Source: Corallium rubrum
Lineage: Eukaryota > Cnidaria > Anthozoa > Scleralcyonacea > Coralliidae
Length of the DNA stretch: 64,000 nucleotides
Assembly (NCBI GenBank): GCA_964035015.1
Contig: CAXIUP010000033.1
Location: 38,501 to 102,500 of the forward strand
Direction: 5' to 3'
The notes beneath the pieces are model-generated. The model was not told where the DNA came from and made no database searches. It saw nothing but the letters and a program-made list of their open reading frames with translations. Shown here piece after piece: positions 43,481 to 58,013 of the stretch. Position 1 is the first letter of the stretch. Each line of letters starts with the position of its first letter. Position numbers and translations under genes: made by a program.

Positions 43481-45838
43481 AATAATAAGGCTATCGAAGT
43501 TTTCTTCCTACATCTGTTACAATGCTTAATGTCGAGAGATGTTATGTTAAGTGTTGAAACAAAATGTGAGAAATGGTGGAACATATTGAGACGTTTCTGG
43601 TTTATTCCGGATGTAACATGGCTCTAAATCAGCCATTAGAGAAGATGCTGGATAATTACCATTGTGTATAAACAGCGCCTTTAGAGAAGTTCACACTATT
43701 TTTAACAAGTATTTATATATTGTTCAAATTTGATGATGTCATAACATAAACGCCGTAAGTTTAAATATCATAAGTACACAAAAAATGCAATAACTATTGT
43801 TCATTATCGTTCATAATAATAATATATACTGTAAATTTAAGTAGATGTTTAAGGTCCCTATGCTTTTCTGATTGCACGCAAGCTAGTTACTATTTTGGGG
43901 GGAAATTTGCTGACACTCAATAATGAACGCCAATATCTTGTGTTCCCTTCGGTCAATTTTTCTGAAACTTTGTGAGAGGACTGAGAACTTATCAGAGAAT
44001 CTTATATCAAAATGTTATGTAGATTTACAAATAAGTAAGTTTGCAAGAATATGGAAACTGAAATTTGTATATCTTGCCCGAGATACGTTGTTTATATTTT
44101 TCATTTTAGGGATTTTATTTAGTTTAAATTTTTGAGTATATAACGTCATAAGTTAATTTGCATCTTTCAAAAACTTATATTTCCGAAGCAACATAACATT
44201 ATTGCCTAAGTAAGAACGCTATTCTAACTTTTTTTTTGAGTACTAATAGATAAAGTATAAATTGGATAGACGATTTTCGGTCTTACTATCAATTGATTAT
44301 TGACAATGAATAATTGGTTACGAACAGGAATTAATGGCGTTTGTGGATTGCTTGGATAGGTGGTACATTTGCGAGCATTACGAAAATAGATATTCAGCTG
44401 TAAATATTGTGCAGTAACATGCAATATGGTAGAACCATCCATTTGTGAAAATGTTTTCACCGCTCTGGCACTACTCTGTTCTTGGTCGTTTTGAAGGTGA
44501 GGTGTGATCATCCGTCTTGACTTTGTATTCTGCCAAGTGTTTCTCGCTGCAATGATACATAATGCTGGTTAGCAATAGTAAGTACGCAGTATGGGTGATA
44601 CGTGTAAGCTGTTACAGTAAGATATATTTAATTTAGTACTGGCATTCTGTTGGAACAATGGTTCGTTTATTAATTTATATATACTTTTATTGATACGGTT
44701 TGCTTGTAGGAAAAGGTTAATGCGAAATAATTTATTAATAAAAAGGTTTGGTAGATTTGAAGCGTGTTTTTCTATAAGTTTTAACGGCATATTAGTTTTA
44801 TGTAGAACATATTATATTTATCATTGTTAGTCCTGACGAGTTAGTTTATATAACATTATAGTTATTTTGTTGGTGTAAAATAGGGAGCAATCTCATAATT
44901 TAGTATAAAGTCATTTACTACATCACAGTTTGCCCAAATTGAAATAGTTCTCTTGTCCATTTTTGCCCAAATTTTTTAAAAATGTTGGGGGTTGTGACAT
45001 CTCCCCCAAGTAGCAATTCCCCTGAAAATAGCTGATACTATATTTGCATGGAGAATAGGAAGAATTAAAAAATCCCAATTGTTGTTTTATTATTCAAGTT
45101 AGAGGTAAAAGTGAGAAGAAATAACAAAAAAAATTAACACACAGTTTTATTATTTTACTCATGGGATCTCATGCTGTAGTAAGAGGGTAAATATTATACT
45201 CTTTTATAAAGGTTGCTGTTTATTTTGTCGTATTGAAACTTTGAAGATATTAAAAATATGAGAAATTGTCAGTGGAAAAAATGAAGACCTAAAACAACAT
45301 TGTTAAATTTATGTGAAGCACTTAGGAAGGTAACTTTACGACTAAGCATTCCAGTTGTGGGTGCAAGTGTTACACATGGTGGGGGTTTCAACATTTAAAT
45401 TTTAAAAATTGAAAATTGTTGAGGGTTAAAGTTAGTGCAGTGTCCTTCTCCTTTGTGAATGTGGATCGATTTAAGACATGTAATAGGATATGTTATACTA
45501 ACCTTTCGCTGTTGATGGTGTTGAACGCATTACTATATTCGTTGATATCAATGCCTACCCTGGCTAAATGGCGAATGAGATTGATGGTATCGTCACTTGT
45601 CCCCTCATCTGGCAAGTCCTCTTTCACAAAGAAATATACCTATTTGTTAAAAAGAGTAGTTATGGTGATATATTACATTTATTAGTGGGTCATTGGGGAG
45701 GGACATGCATATAAGGCGAAAAACATATACAGTATAACGTGTTATTACTGTAACCCACCCCAAAACAACAAAGATCCTAACCATAACGGTTGGTACAGTC
45801 CTCTCGGCACATTTCCACCTTTTGGAAATACTAAATAG
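43481..45838. other. Long AT-rich stretch without a recognised gene
   Basis: Many stops in all frames. No coding motif, tRNA or clear repeat was identified. Confidence 0.5.
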
Positions 45839-46182
45839 CTACGACCTTGGAACAAGGCCTGTAAAGTATGCTGTGATAATAACCTTTGTTTTGTTTCCTG
45901 GTATTGTTATATCTTGAACCTGTCCAATAGGAACTTTTGGTAATATGTTAGTGGCCAAGTGTTGCACGAGGTTTTTGCCTGAATGGCCATGTACTGGTCT
46001 TCTGAAAGTGCCTTTTTGAGTCAGGAGAGAGAAGCTTATTGTTTTTCCTGGCGTTAACATCACTTGGCGAATGAGTTTGTTCATGTCTGATTGGGGGATT
46101 GGTCCAGGTGATGCGTTCGTGATGGTGGTGTCGTCACCCCCTGCTTGCGAATTTGTGGCATATTCTTTGTTAGTCAAGATAC
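45839..46182 (-). CDS. DUF3987-like gene exon 7 (C-terminal)
   Basis: Acceptor AATATAG|GT; stop TAG at 45,841-45,839; phase 1 start matches exon 6 (TGT Cys across the join). It encodes NKLIRQVMLTPGKTISFSLL and then FRRPVHGHSGKNLVQHL, a basic winged-helix-like segment. It ends TAYFTGLVPRS. Confidence 0.65.
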
Positions 46183-49100
46183 CTATATTAAGATAAGAAT
46201 AAGTAAAATATTATAACAGAATCGTGAAATGATTAGGGAAGTGAAAAGGTTTTCACAGAGAAAGGAACAGAATAGGTAATTTGGGAAATAGTGCTACGAA
46301 GACACAGCGGAGAGAATGTTCTTTTGTTTTGGTAAAGGTTGCGCTTGGGGTTTTGTGGTTGGCAGACTTAATTGCTTCTCCTTATGGCTTAAGGTAGATT
46401 TTGAATGTATAAAAAAACAATTATTGCATTGAACATTGGCGTGATAATTACAAGGATTATTTTATAACTGAGATTTCCACGCAATGAATGAGACAGATAA
46501 GAGTGGTACACGCTTCAAATTTTGGAATGTTCTGATTGGCTATTTAAGTTTAAGTGAAAAATATCACATCGGCTCTGTGATTGGCGTTACGATTTTGTTT
46601 ACTAGTGAAAATATCGTATCAGCGTTGTCATTGGGTAGCCTTTCTCTGGTGAGAGTGTCTTGATATTGTTAACGTTGAAATACATGTTGTAACTATCAAT
46701 AAATCTCAGTAGTTATGAAATAAAGAAATTACTTCAGGATTGGTTACTTTGTCTGATTATTATTATTCAGTTGTTGCGAAGGATCGCTAAACTCATTCAT
46801 TTGTTTCTCATGCAGACATGTCGTAAATAAAAATGGTACGTGCTCACTACTAATCATTAAGTAATTTTCAGCGTTCGTCAGATAAGACTGAGGTAGCTGT
46901 GGATAATTGTTGATATCATGATCGGCGTGATTAAATAATAATAATAATAATAAAAGCATTTATTTAAACACGATAAAGTTACAGTTGAAAACTGATGTGG
47001 TTGTGGTTGTGAGTGAAGTTGTTGACTTACATAGTTGCGTTAGTGTGCATTTAACGATTGAGGCAGCCATGGCGATGGATGGGGCGTTGATCTCTCTATT
47101 TTCATCATTTCCCACCATATCCTCGTTTATGGGCTCATCTCCATTTATTGCGTCTGTGTCATTTTGTATTTGATCGTCGGTAGGGATGGTGTTTTCATGA
47201 GAGGTAGGCACAGTGATTGGCGTTTCCGGAGTTGTGTCTTCGTGGAGAGATGTTGTTGGGTCTTCCATTTGAGCTTTGCTACAATCATTATCTTGGGTGT
47301 CATTACTTTCAGACATTTCAAAAGTGTCATAAAACTGACAGAACAGCTGAATAAGAAGGGATAACCGCAACAAGTGTGACTTTCCCCTTCAGTAAAGGCC
47401 TTAAAAATAAGGACAAAAACTAATTATTTAAATTATTAATTTTTGAGTGCGGTGGTTGTGACTGGACGTGTTAAAGTTATAATATTACCAGGGTTAAGTC
47501 ACGTTGGCCTGAAAAACAGAGAAAAATCTTCTCGACGTTTTGAGCCAAGGCCCTTCGTCAGGAGAAATTAGTAAACAACTCACATGTGGTCACGCGTATT
47601 TATAGCAGAGCTACAATGAGAATCACGTGAACACATGTAAGCCAATAAAAACAAAGTAAACAAATAAATTAATATGTAATATGTAATTTTAGCCTGTGTG
47701 CAGGTGCTGACCCAATTTGTGGGTCAGGTACCTGCAAATAGGCAAAGAAACAGGTTATAAATTACTATTTAAATCATCAGAAAAAGGTTAAGGAAAAGGT
47801 GTGGAATATGGTGGTGGAGTGAGCTAAATGAAAGAGAATCGCTCATTGAGGCCGTGAGGGTGAATGGTACCAAGTTTGTAAATGAGACGCATTTCTTGTT
47901 TACGACGAGTATCGTTACAACCTGTAATGGACTGAATGGCACAGATTTTCATGTTGGAAAAGGAGTGGTTGGCACTGTTGAAGTGCCTGGCAACAGGTTT
48001 GTTTGGCACATTGTATTTGACATCACGAAGGTGTTCAACAAACCTGTCACCTAAACGTCTTCCAGTTTCTCCGATGTAAAGCATGGGACATTTACTGCAA
48101 GAGATACAGTAAATGAGGTTGGAACCTCATTTACTGTATCTCTTGCAGTAAATGTCCCATGTTTTACATCGGAGAAACTGGAAGACGTTTAGGTGACAGG
48201 TTTGTTGAACACCTTCGTGATGTCAAATACAATGTGCCAAACAAACCTGTTGCCAGGCACTTCAACAGTGCCAACCACTCCTTTTCCAACATGAAAATCT
48301 GTGCCATTCAGCCCATTACAGGTTGTAACGATACTCGTCGTAAACAAGAAATGCGTCTCATTTACAAACTTGGTACCATTCACCCTCACGGCCTCAATGA
48401 GCGATTCTCTTTCATTTAGCTTACTCCACCACCATATTCCACACCTTTTCCTTAACCTTTTTCTGATGATTTAAATAGTAATTTATAACCTGTTTCTTTG
48501 CCTATTTGCAGGTACCTGACCCACAAATTGGGTCAGCACCTGCACACAGGCTAAAATTACATATCACATATTAATTTATTTGTTTACTTTGTTTTTATTG
48601 GCTTACATGTGTTCACGTGATTCCCATTGTAGCTCTGCTATAAATACGCGTGACCACATGTGAGTTGTTTACTAATTTCTCCTGACGAAGGGCCTTCGCT
48701 CGAAACGTCGAGAAGATTTTTCTCTGTTTTTCAGGCCAACGTGACTTAACCCTGGTAATATTTGGATTTCAACCGTGGCCGATGCTGTCCTAGAAGCTTT
48801 TAACTGTTAAAGTTATAGTAGCACATGGTGATGGAAGTTTTCAGTAAAGCGTGCAAGTGCGGTCATAATGGGACTGAATGGCAATGTGTCTTACCTCCAA
48901 TCAATGGATCGTATGGATATTTCTGACAAATGTTGAGCTCCCAGTCATCCTGTATTCTCTCAAACGCTGCCATGGCATGATGTGATAGTTTGTATTTGGT
49001 TCTGTTCACTGTCACATTTGTCTTTTTCTCATTGTGCTCTATCATATATGTTGACTCCCCTTTAACGTACAAATCCGCGAGGAATTTGACTAATGGAAAA

Positions 49101-52100
49101 AGTGATGAAGAGTGTTTAGTTAATAAAGTGATGCGTCAATGTAATTTCATTTTTGACGGTCTGTTACGCTTGCTATATTTAGTAAGAACATTGTTTTAAA
49201 ACTAAGTGCAGAATACCACGTACAAACAAAACACGATATTCACTGGGACTCGGCTGAATGTATCGCCTTTAACACGAACTACAAACAACGACTTACATTA
49301 GAAAGTTGGTATACCAACTTGGGACATAAACCACTTAACAGATAACAACAATTACCGACACCATACAAAAGACTTCTTCGCACGCACCAACGAACAATAG
49401 ACCTACCGAGAAACAATATACCAACTTAACACATGACAAACAATATTGGCCCACGCATAACGCCACAACCACTCACAGTAATTTTGACATAAACAAACGA
49501 TGACGTAATGAACCAGACTTATATATAGGCTATCCCTGACAAACACGCTTTACTTGACTCTGAAGATGACCGCCGCTCAGGCCGTCGAAACGTCAGTCAC
49601 CAAGAACAGTGTTTCTCAAGACTACAACAACCTGGACGATCAACTTCACACTTCTATTGTTACATTGTTGATACGTAAATAAGGAGATTGGTTATTTCAT
49701 GGTATGCAAAAAATAGAGAATGGGGTTATATTACGTTTACAGCTGCTCATGACATTCAATGGTAATTTTAATGAAGTGGTAGAGCTTTTTATGGATGCAT
49801 TACAGTTTTCTGTTGTATAACATTGTCCGTACATGTGCAGGTGTATTTGACATTTCACCTTGGTTAGACGTAAGGCGTTTTGCCAACTAACCCAACTTCT
49901 ACAGCAAAGAAACAACAACTGTTGAATTTGTATTGTTGAAATGAAATAAAATTGAATTGTTGAGAAGTAATGTGGGTGGGGCAGAGAAATGTAATGGTTG
50001 CGGGCGTAAATAACACTTATTGTGTAAAGTATAAGACTACGTTAATTTTACTTACCTAGTTTACCCTTGAAACGTATAACTTTTAATTTCTCCTCTTCGG
50101 TTAATACAGTATCTTGCATTTTGCAGAAAACTGGTGTTGGGAAATACCACAATAACCTGGACGTGAAACCTTTAGCATTATTTTGTGTATCTTCAATAAT
50201 CGGCATAGCGCTTTGCGGTTGGGTGAAACCAAGTAAGGTAAATGTGGTGTTAGCCATGTGAAAATTAGCGTTTCCAGTGACTAGAGCAGAACGGAGAAAG
50301 TTATTGTTAGTTTTTATTTATATTTGGTTTGTGGGAGGATAATGAAATGCATTAGTTGTGGAAATATACTGGGGTTTTTTGTTGTACTGAACGCAAATGT
50401 CATTGTTTTGTAATGCAAGTTGACCTTATTTGGTTGGAGGTTCATCTTATTATGATTTTTATTATTCTAGCTATCTATGCTGTTCAGTGTGGGAAAGATA
50501 GGTGCAGTAGTGAAAATGCGCGTAAATTATAAATTGTTGAACAGTAATTGTCATGAATTAAGGAAGTAACTAAGGTTTTCATTATATAGATTAACTATTA
50601 TAAAATTTTTACTATATTTGTCATAATGTTACGTTAAATGTGTTAATGAACGAAATTATAGTTACTGATATTTTAGTTTGTCTTAGTGTTTTTATAATTG
50701 TTGTATAAAATGTTACAGTGTTTAGTTTAGTTGTGGATGGGAAAAAGTAATTTGTTTTGCACAACACAAATGCATATGGCGTGAAATGGCGTGCTGAAGT
50801 TTGTTGGTTGGGCCGCAACAAGTTTGGCCTAAAAATTTGTGCTAAAAATCTCTTTTCGTGTAATTTTGGTATAGTATAGTGTAAAAGAAATAGATTAAAT
50901 TTTTCCGTGTGTGCAGGGGCGTAACTTGGGTATCAGCATTTGGGGGGTGTCAGCAATATTTGCCCAAGAAAATCAAGATTTGCCCGACAAAAAGGGCGTG
51001 GACAGTAGTTCTACACTTCATGTACTACACAAGTATTTGCTAACGTATTATGCACTATTACTATAATATCATCGTCAAAGTTATGGATGTCAATTAAGTT
51101 CGTTGTATCTAGCATCATATTGCAAAACGAATAACGAATTATTGTTTTTATAGAACTAGTTAGGCAAGCGGAGACATAAATAGACATTGGCACAAACAAA
51201 AATACCAAATAAATTTATAGAGTTATTTGCTTTCCTGCTTGCCACAAATCCTTTATACAAATATACGATAATGTTACTGAAGACTAATTAAACTTTAGAA
51301 TTTAATCTTCAGTTTCCGATTCTTTTTGCTAGCCCACACTTTCAGAACTTCGTCCAGATCGATTTTGTCTGTTAAATCCTTTTCAGCTGCTAAGACAATC
51401 AAATCTTCGAGACGTTCGTCTGACATGGTTGATCGCAGGAAATTCTTGATGATCTTCATCTTGCTGAACGTCCTCTCATCTTTTGCCACGCTGACTGGGG
51501 CAGTAAACAAAAGCTTAAATACTTTATAAATGGAGGGAAAGATCGACTTGTGTTCATATGCCAGTTTACAGACATCGTGAACGGACTTGCAAGGATCTTG
51601 GCTCCTGCCAACGACCTGTGGAAATATTTCAAATTCTGCTTCTAGACAAGCAGGATCGACAGTAACAGATGGCGGAAACAGCTTCGAGATTTCTTTGGCT
51701 TGCTCGAAATCCACGCTTGTAATCGGAGGTTGAAGAACGTCTGCAAGAGGCTGAATCTTTTCCAAGCATTGTTGGACGTTTTCTTTGTACTCCGTAATAA
51801 GTGAATCGAGTACTTCAATCATAAACTTTCTGTAGTGTGCATAAAACTCAATGGAAGCTGCGGTATCTGCGTTGTCATCCTGTCGTCTGCTCATCCTTCT
51901 CACTCTTTTGCGACGAAAGTTCTCTTCAGGATCTTGATCGAACGATTTTGCAAATTCAACACTAGCTTTCACTTGGTTGTTCATTTCTGACTCGTTCCTT
52001 CTTATCGTTTCTAAAGAAGCAACAGTTTCTTCGATTGACGCGAGAGCATCTAAAATGTTAAGCTCTTCCTTCTGCATTTCGATGGTAAGTATTTTGGTCA

Positions 52101-55100
52101 TCTTCATGATCAAACGCATGAACATCAACGCAAACATGAAATCGAATTTTAGCACTTTGCCGTGAAGAGAAGCAGCCCTGGTCTGCGCCGATGTTTCAAC
52201 GCCATCCATCGTCGATAAGGTCAACAAGACATCTTTGATGGCTTCGAATGATCTCCACATGGCTTCTACAGATTCGCTTCTGTACACCCAGCGAGTCTTG
52301 GAAAGGTTACGCAGCTTAAGCGCATTCTCTATTTTCTTCAGCTCTTCACGAAGAACACCATCTCGCTTGCAACTTTTACTAAAGAAGACATAGAGTGCTT
52401 CCAATAGGTCATACATCTGAGTAAACAACGCCGTTTTCGAGCAGTGTTCAATGAATGTATTAGATCGGTGACCTTGACAGGGAATGTACGGAACGCTACG
52501 CCCTATCAATGTTTGCAGGCATTTTTGGGCTCCTTTGAATTTCCCTGACATAGATGCAGTGTAATCGTAGGACTGGTAAACCAGTCCATCTTTGCTTCCA
52601 ATTTTTGAGTCGAGAGACTGCAAGACTTCTTTCGCTTGACCCTCACCAGACTTGTCAGTAGTTTCCTTCATTTCTAAAACTCGTTCTTTAGGCTGATTTT
52701 CTTCATTGACATACCGCACCGCCACGACAAGCCTATCAGTATTTGCTGTGTCAGGGGAAGTGTCAGCCATAACTGAATACATTTCTGCAGACTCAATTTC
52801 ATTGACAATTCGGCCTTTGACATCTTCAGCCATGATGTTGATGAACTCATTTTGAGAGATAGCAGATAAATATTTCACAGAATATGGCTTCATCTTTTCA
52901 TTTGACAACCAATACTTCAAATGGCTATTATGGCGGGCCACAAGATTTGTTATTTGGAGAAAATTTCCATCAGCATCATCATTAGTGCCTCTGAATGCCA
53001 GTTGTTGTCTTCCTAGTGTTTTAGCGATGTCCAATAATATCTTTATTATCTCCTGGTTTCGTCGGTTGTTTTCTTCCTCTTGAATTTTGGCCGCCCTCAA
53101 TTGCTTATTGAGCATAACATCGACATGCTTCATGCTGTGTGCAAATTGGGCAAGATCGCTTAATGCAGCTTTATGCGCTTGGCTGGAGAAGTGCTGTGCT
53201 AATTTCCCTTTCTTTTCCTTGCCGACGCTTTTCATTTTGTCCCATCCTTTAACGCCTTTAACCCAAGCATCAGAAGATCTCTCTCGACCTACTCCAGTTG
53301 GAAATAGACAGCAAACAAAACACGGGGCTGTGTCTTCTTTCACGCTATACTCTAGATGGGGATATTCCTTAAACCACCCGCTCGAAAATCTACACTGTTT
53401 TTTTGTTGAGATGTCTTGCTTTCTGGATAGCGCTTCAACTTTGGCTGGTAGGGGCCATTCTCAATGATCTTTTGTTTCTGTTGGTCACTGAGTGTCCGAG
53501 GGCGGTCAGCAGGATCTCGAAGAGAGGTAAAATCAAAGTCAACTTGTGCCATGCCAATTTCTAGGTTACTTTCACGAATTTCTTGAAGCGTAGCTGCACA
53601 GTTTTTCTCCATATTTGTTGAAAGTTCTCTTACTTTTGAAATTGCCTCAAGTACATCCGTCAACAGTTCTTCAGGGTAAATAACCTCAGATGATAAAGCT
53701 TTTGTTATGATACTATCGCACTGGTGAGAGTAATCTACTAATCGCTTGATTTCTGCTGCATGGACTGTCCAAGGAATCTCTGGATCATCTGAGACTTGTA
53801 TGTCAGGATCATCGAGTGCTCTACCATTATTCGTGGCAATGGTTTCACTGTCAGTGTCAATCTGTTGTCAGTAAAAGATATAAGTAGTATATAAGGCGGC
53901 AATGAGGATTAATTAAAAGAGTGAGCTATACTGACATATAGCATGTAAGAAAAAATATAGATAACGTTTTTGTGAGTTTCTAAGCAGGTAGGAATTATAC
54001 CAGATATTTTCTATACTTTTTATATGCATTAAGGTTTTAAAAATATTAAAAACAACATTTGCAAATGTTCCAAGAAACTAGCGCTCAATGTAACGTCTAT
54101 TACAAGTAGAATTACAATCACCTCTTCTTCCTCTGAAATTGACAATATTGTTGATGCTGCCTCGCCTGCCTGGTTCACATCGTCATAAGACACTGTTGTA
54201 TTATACTCATCACCTGTTTCGTCATTATATTTGTTATCAACTGTTTCATGATGATCAAATGCAAGGACTGATTCTCTGTGCATCAATATTTCATCTTCAT
54301 CAACATGTTCAATTTGAACTTCCTGTGTATAATGACGATATTAAATTTTATAATGACAAAATTTAGTTATATTCTTATAAATTCGGGAGAACATATATGT
54401 ATCGTATTTCCCTAATTCTTGTTTAAACTTTATTTACCTCTTGCAATGCGTCCTCCTGGTGTTCAAAAACTGTATCACTGAATGACTCTTTGGACTGGCG
54501 ATTAGTGTTCTCAGTAACTGTAATTACTGGAAGTAACTCTTTCTGAAATTAACAACAGATTGTAATCTAAAGATGGCATCAAATTCAATCGGTGAACAAG
54601 AACCTTAAGTTAGTGCGGTAGTCAGGTAGTGTCTTTAAAATTTGAGGTAGTTCCCTTTAAACCCATAGCGGCATAGGGGGAATTTATTCTTACCTTGCCA
54701 TTGTTGCAAAATTGAAGCGTTGTTTGAGCCGGTTCAACCACAACTTTTGAGGTGCCAAGACCCTTGTGCTTGTTTGAGTTATGCTTCTCAAAATGATCGC
54801 TGTTCATTTCTTTCCCACATTTTTTGCATTTGACTTTACATCTGTACTGCCTTTTCCGTTGAGTTTTTAGCTTTTTTTGAGGAGGGTCCGGGGCAACGTC
54901 TTTGCCTTATCAAAACAAGACCGAAAAAAATCGAAAGTCAAAATCAAATCGGGCACTCTAATTCTCGAATATATATAAATTACAAACATTCAACAGAGAT
55001 ATTGATATTATAACATACCATCCATTTCATTTGCATATGCCGGATACACGTCGTGAGCAGATAAACATAACAAAGTGGTCACAAAAAGCAATAAACCGTG

Positions 55101-57960
55101 AATAAACCCTCACATTTTCGTCTCGTTTGCATAACAATAACACGTTTTGGATATTGAGCCCGCGGTATCATCGTCAAGTTTTATTTAGTACTTCATTTAG
55201 TGCTGATTAAAATACATCATCCAAAACACGCTAAGAATCAGGCTAAAAACAAAACTCAGTCGTCGGTCGACCTTGAAATTCTGCAATACGCTTTTATCGT
55301 TGCTTACCTACAGAAAATCAAGGTAACCTTGCCCGACAAATAGCACGTACTTTGAACAAGTTGCCCGACAAAATTGCATTTGTAAACATTGGGAGGGTAT
55401 CACACACCCCCACACCCCCCCAGGAGTTACGCCCCTGCGTGTGTGGACTGTTATAGATGAGAGATGACGGTACATTATGGGAAGAAAGACACGACCACAT
55501 GTCGTGAAGTATAACAGTGGTCACGCACTATATAATAACAAACTAACACAAAAATAAATGACGTCATATGTGTTTTATAAATTAATAAATTATAAATGAA
55601 TTAAAATAGTTATTAATTTATAGATTTTGTGTGTTAAGAGTGCTTCGTAAATTTTTATTGGTTAATAGGCATGCACGATCAGTATCTGTACCTAATTTTT
55701 CCGCGAAAAATGTTTGTGGTTTGATAAGTAAATGGTGGTGTTATTTTATAAAATAAATAGGAAATAATATCCGTGTACTGCAGGATAATGTGATGCAAAC
55801 AGTTCTGAAGTTGGTTGACTTTCGAAAAGTTGAAAAGCACTCGTGTATGGGCTCTGTTTTTCTACACTTTTGTCCAGTGTCGCAACTTTGAACGTGTAAA
55901 CGCGCGTGTGTCAATGACAGAGTCGTGCAAGGAAAATAAGTTGGTATTTCTTAAAACATTATAAAACTTATATATACAGTACTTGTTTCTCTTGTTTTGG
56001 TTTTGCCAGTATACATTTGGAGAAAGTCCTGGTATTCCTTTGTGTCTGAAACTTGCAGCTTTGCCGAAGAATACATATTCATTGTAGAAAAGAAGCTGAC
56101 AATTTCATCGTATAGACCAATAGATCGTGCGCCAGAGTTTGCAAGAATGTCTCCGAACTTGTCCCAGGTGCAATGGGGTAGAAACATTTGTTTTGTCTCG
56201 TGACCATTGTCATGTAAGTAATCGGTGACGTCATGCATAACTTCACGTAAAAATTGGTGCAAGGCGCTCTTGCATCTACCTGTATTTGAAGATATATAGA
56301 GGAGAGGATTTATTATGGTTGTAGTGATAACAATTTACGTAATGAATTAAATGTAGATGCCGCGAAGGATACTGCTACACTAGGTTTGGCGTAGGTGAAA
56401 GAGGGTAGAATTGTGAGAGTTATTTTAATAATGTTCATAAATAATTTCTTGCTGCAAAATGCAAATAATTTTGTAAGCATGCACAATACTGTCAATGGCG
56501 ATAACTGCACGATGGCGTGTTACGAAATTTGCTAAGCTTTGAGTAACAAAAAATAAAAATTGACGAGTTTTTGGATTCGGATTTTGATAAATAACTGTTG
56601 GAAATAGAAATTGGTATAAATAAAAGACATTGAAATATATGTGACGTCGAGGTGTATTATGTTACGGAAGAGAGGACGTTTCGAGCAGGGGATACGAGGA
56701 CGTCTTGAGTTGAGGACGTTTTGACTGGACACCGTTTATGGATATTTGTTTGCTTTTTGCAATGTAAATCTTTACAATATATAAAGAATATTACCATTTG
56801 CACTCAGCGTTGGTGCCCGCGTGCGAGGCCGCATGTTATTTGCAAGCCGTAAATATGAAAGACATTTGCTAAGTGTCGATAAACTATAAATTCGTTTTAC
56901 CAACAATGAAAATGCTTGTTGGAATGGCTAATAGTACTTTAAAGTGGGCTATGACATGAAAATTTGGTTCATCTTATTTAAAAGAACTCCTAAAATAACT
57001 AAGAAAATCAATTTACAGCTTTTGCATATTTCACTTAGTTCTTGAGTTACTTAGACTTATATGATATTCAAATGACATGATTTATGACATCACAAGTTGT
57101 GCACAACATTTTAACGTATTGGAAAAGCGCATATTTCTTTTTGATTATTGAAGGAAATCACTTGCAACTTTGAATGTACATACAGACTACTAAACGGGAG
57201 AACATAGTTATAGTTATGGTCGCCATGGTAAATGATTAGATTCTAGACCTCTTGATTTTCAAAACAAAATTATTTGTTTTCTTTTCGGTGGGAAACATTT
57301 TCGAATTGGTAGTGGTTGAGTAGATTTGCACTAACTTAACTAATTTGAAAGTCAAGTTTGACGTTGGTGCAAAGCGTACTATGTTAGAAAACGAAGATTT
57401 TTTTCAAAGAGACGTAGTGGTCTGGAAAGTATACTATTACTGTCGTAACATTAAAACTTGAACGATCTTATTCCATTTAGTGGTCTGTATTGACATGCAA
57501 AGTTTGAAGTGATTTCGTTCAATAATGTTAAAGATATACACGATCTTCCAATATGTTGAAATGTATTGCAGAACTTGTGACGTCATAGATCATCTCATTT
57601 GAATATCATATAAGTCTAACTTTCTCACGAACTTAGTGAAATATGGAAAAGCTTTAAATTGATATTCTTAATTATTGTAAGAGTTCTTTCAAATAACATA
57701 AACTTAATTTTCATGTCGTAGGCACTTTAACAAAGGTACAGTAATGAAAATAATTTGAAGTAAGTATTTATTAGAAAATTGGGGAAAATATTTTGACTCC
57801 AATACGAATAGGAAATGAACGTACAACTGCAGTATGAATAGCCAGTTCGTTATTTTTAATAATTGGGGGGGGGGGGGCGTACTCTTTGTTCTGGGACCGA
57901 CTTTCTTGATGTTCCTGTTTGAGAAGCTTACCATGTAACAACCGTAATAATAATGGGAAA

Positions 57961-58013
<53 letters not shown>

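Larger units (their letters stand above)
47481..48762. repeat. 1.28-kb near-perfect palindrome of two head-to-head Penelope 3' fragments
   Basis: The arms 47,481-48,120 and 48,123-48,762 are reverse complements with a few substitutions and balanced indels, around a 2-bp centre (GG) in AATGAGGTT-GG-AACCTCATT. Each arm contains pLTR, 3' tail and the C-terminal GIY-YIG frame (47,824-48,084 minus; 48,159-48,419 plus). They lie in intron 5 of the DUF3987-like gene. Confidence 0.92.

Noticed and set aside
54029-54807. Separate small genes on the minus strand upstream of the hAT core frame
   Set aside because: They are exons 2-4 of the hAT transposase, joined by GT-AG introns in matching phase.
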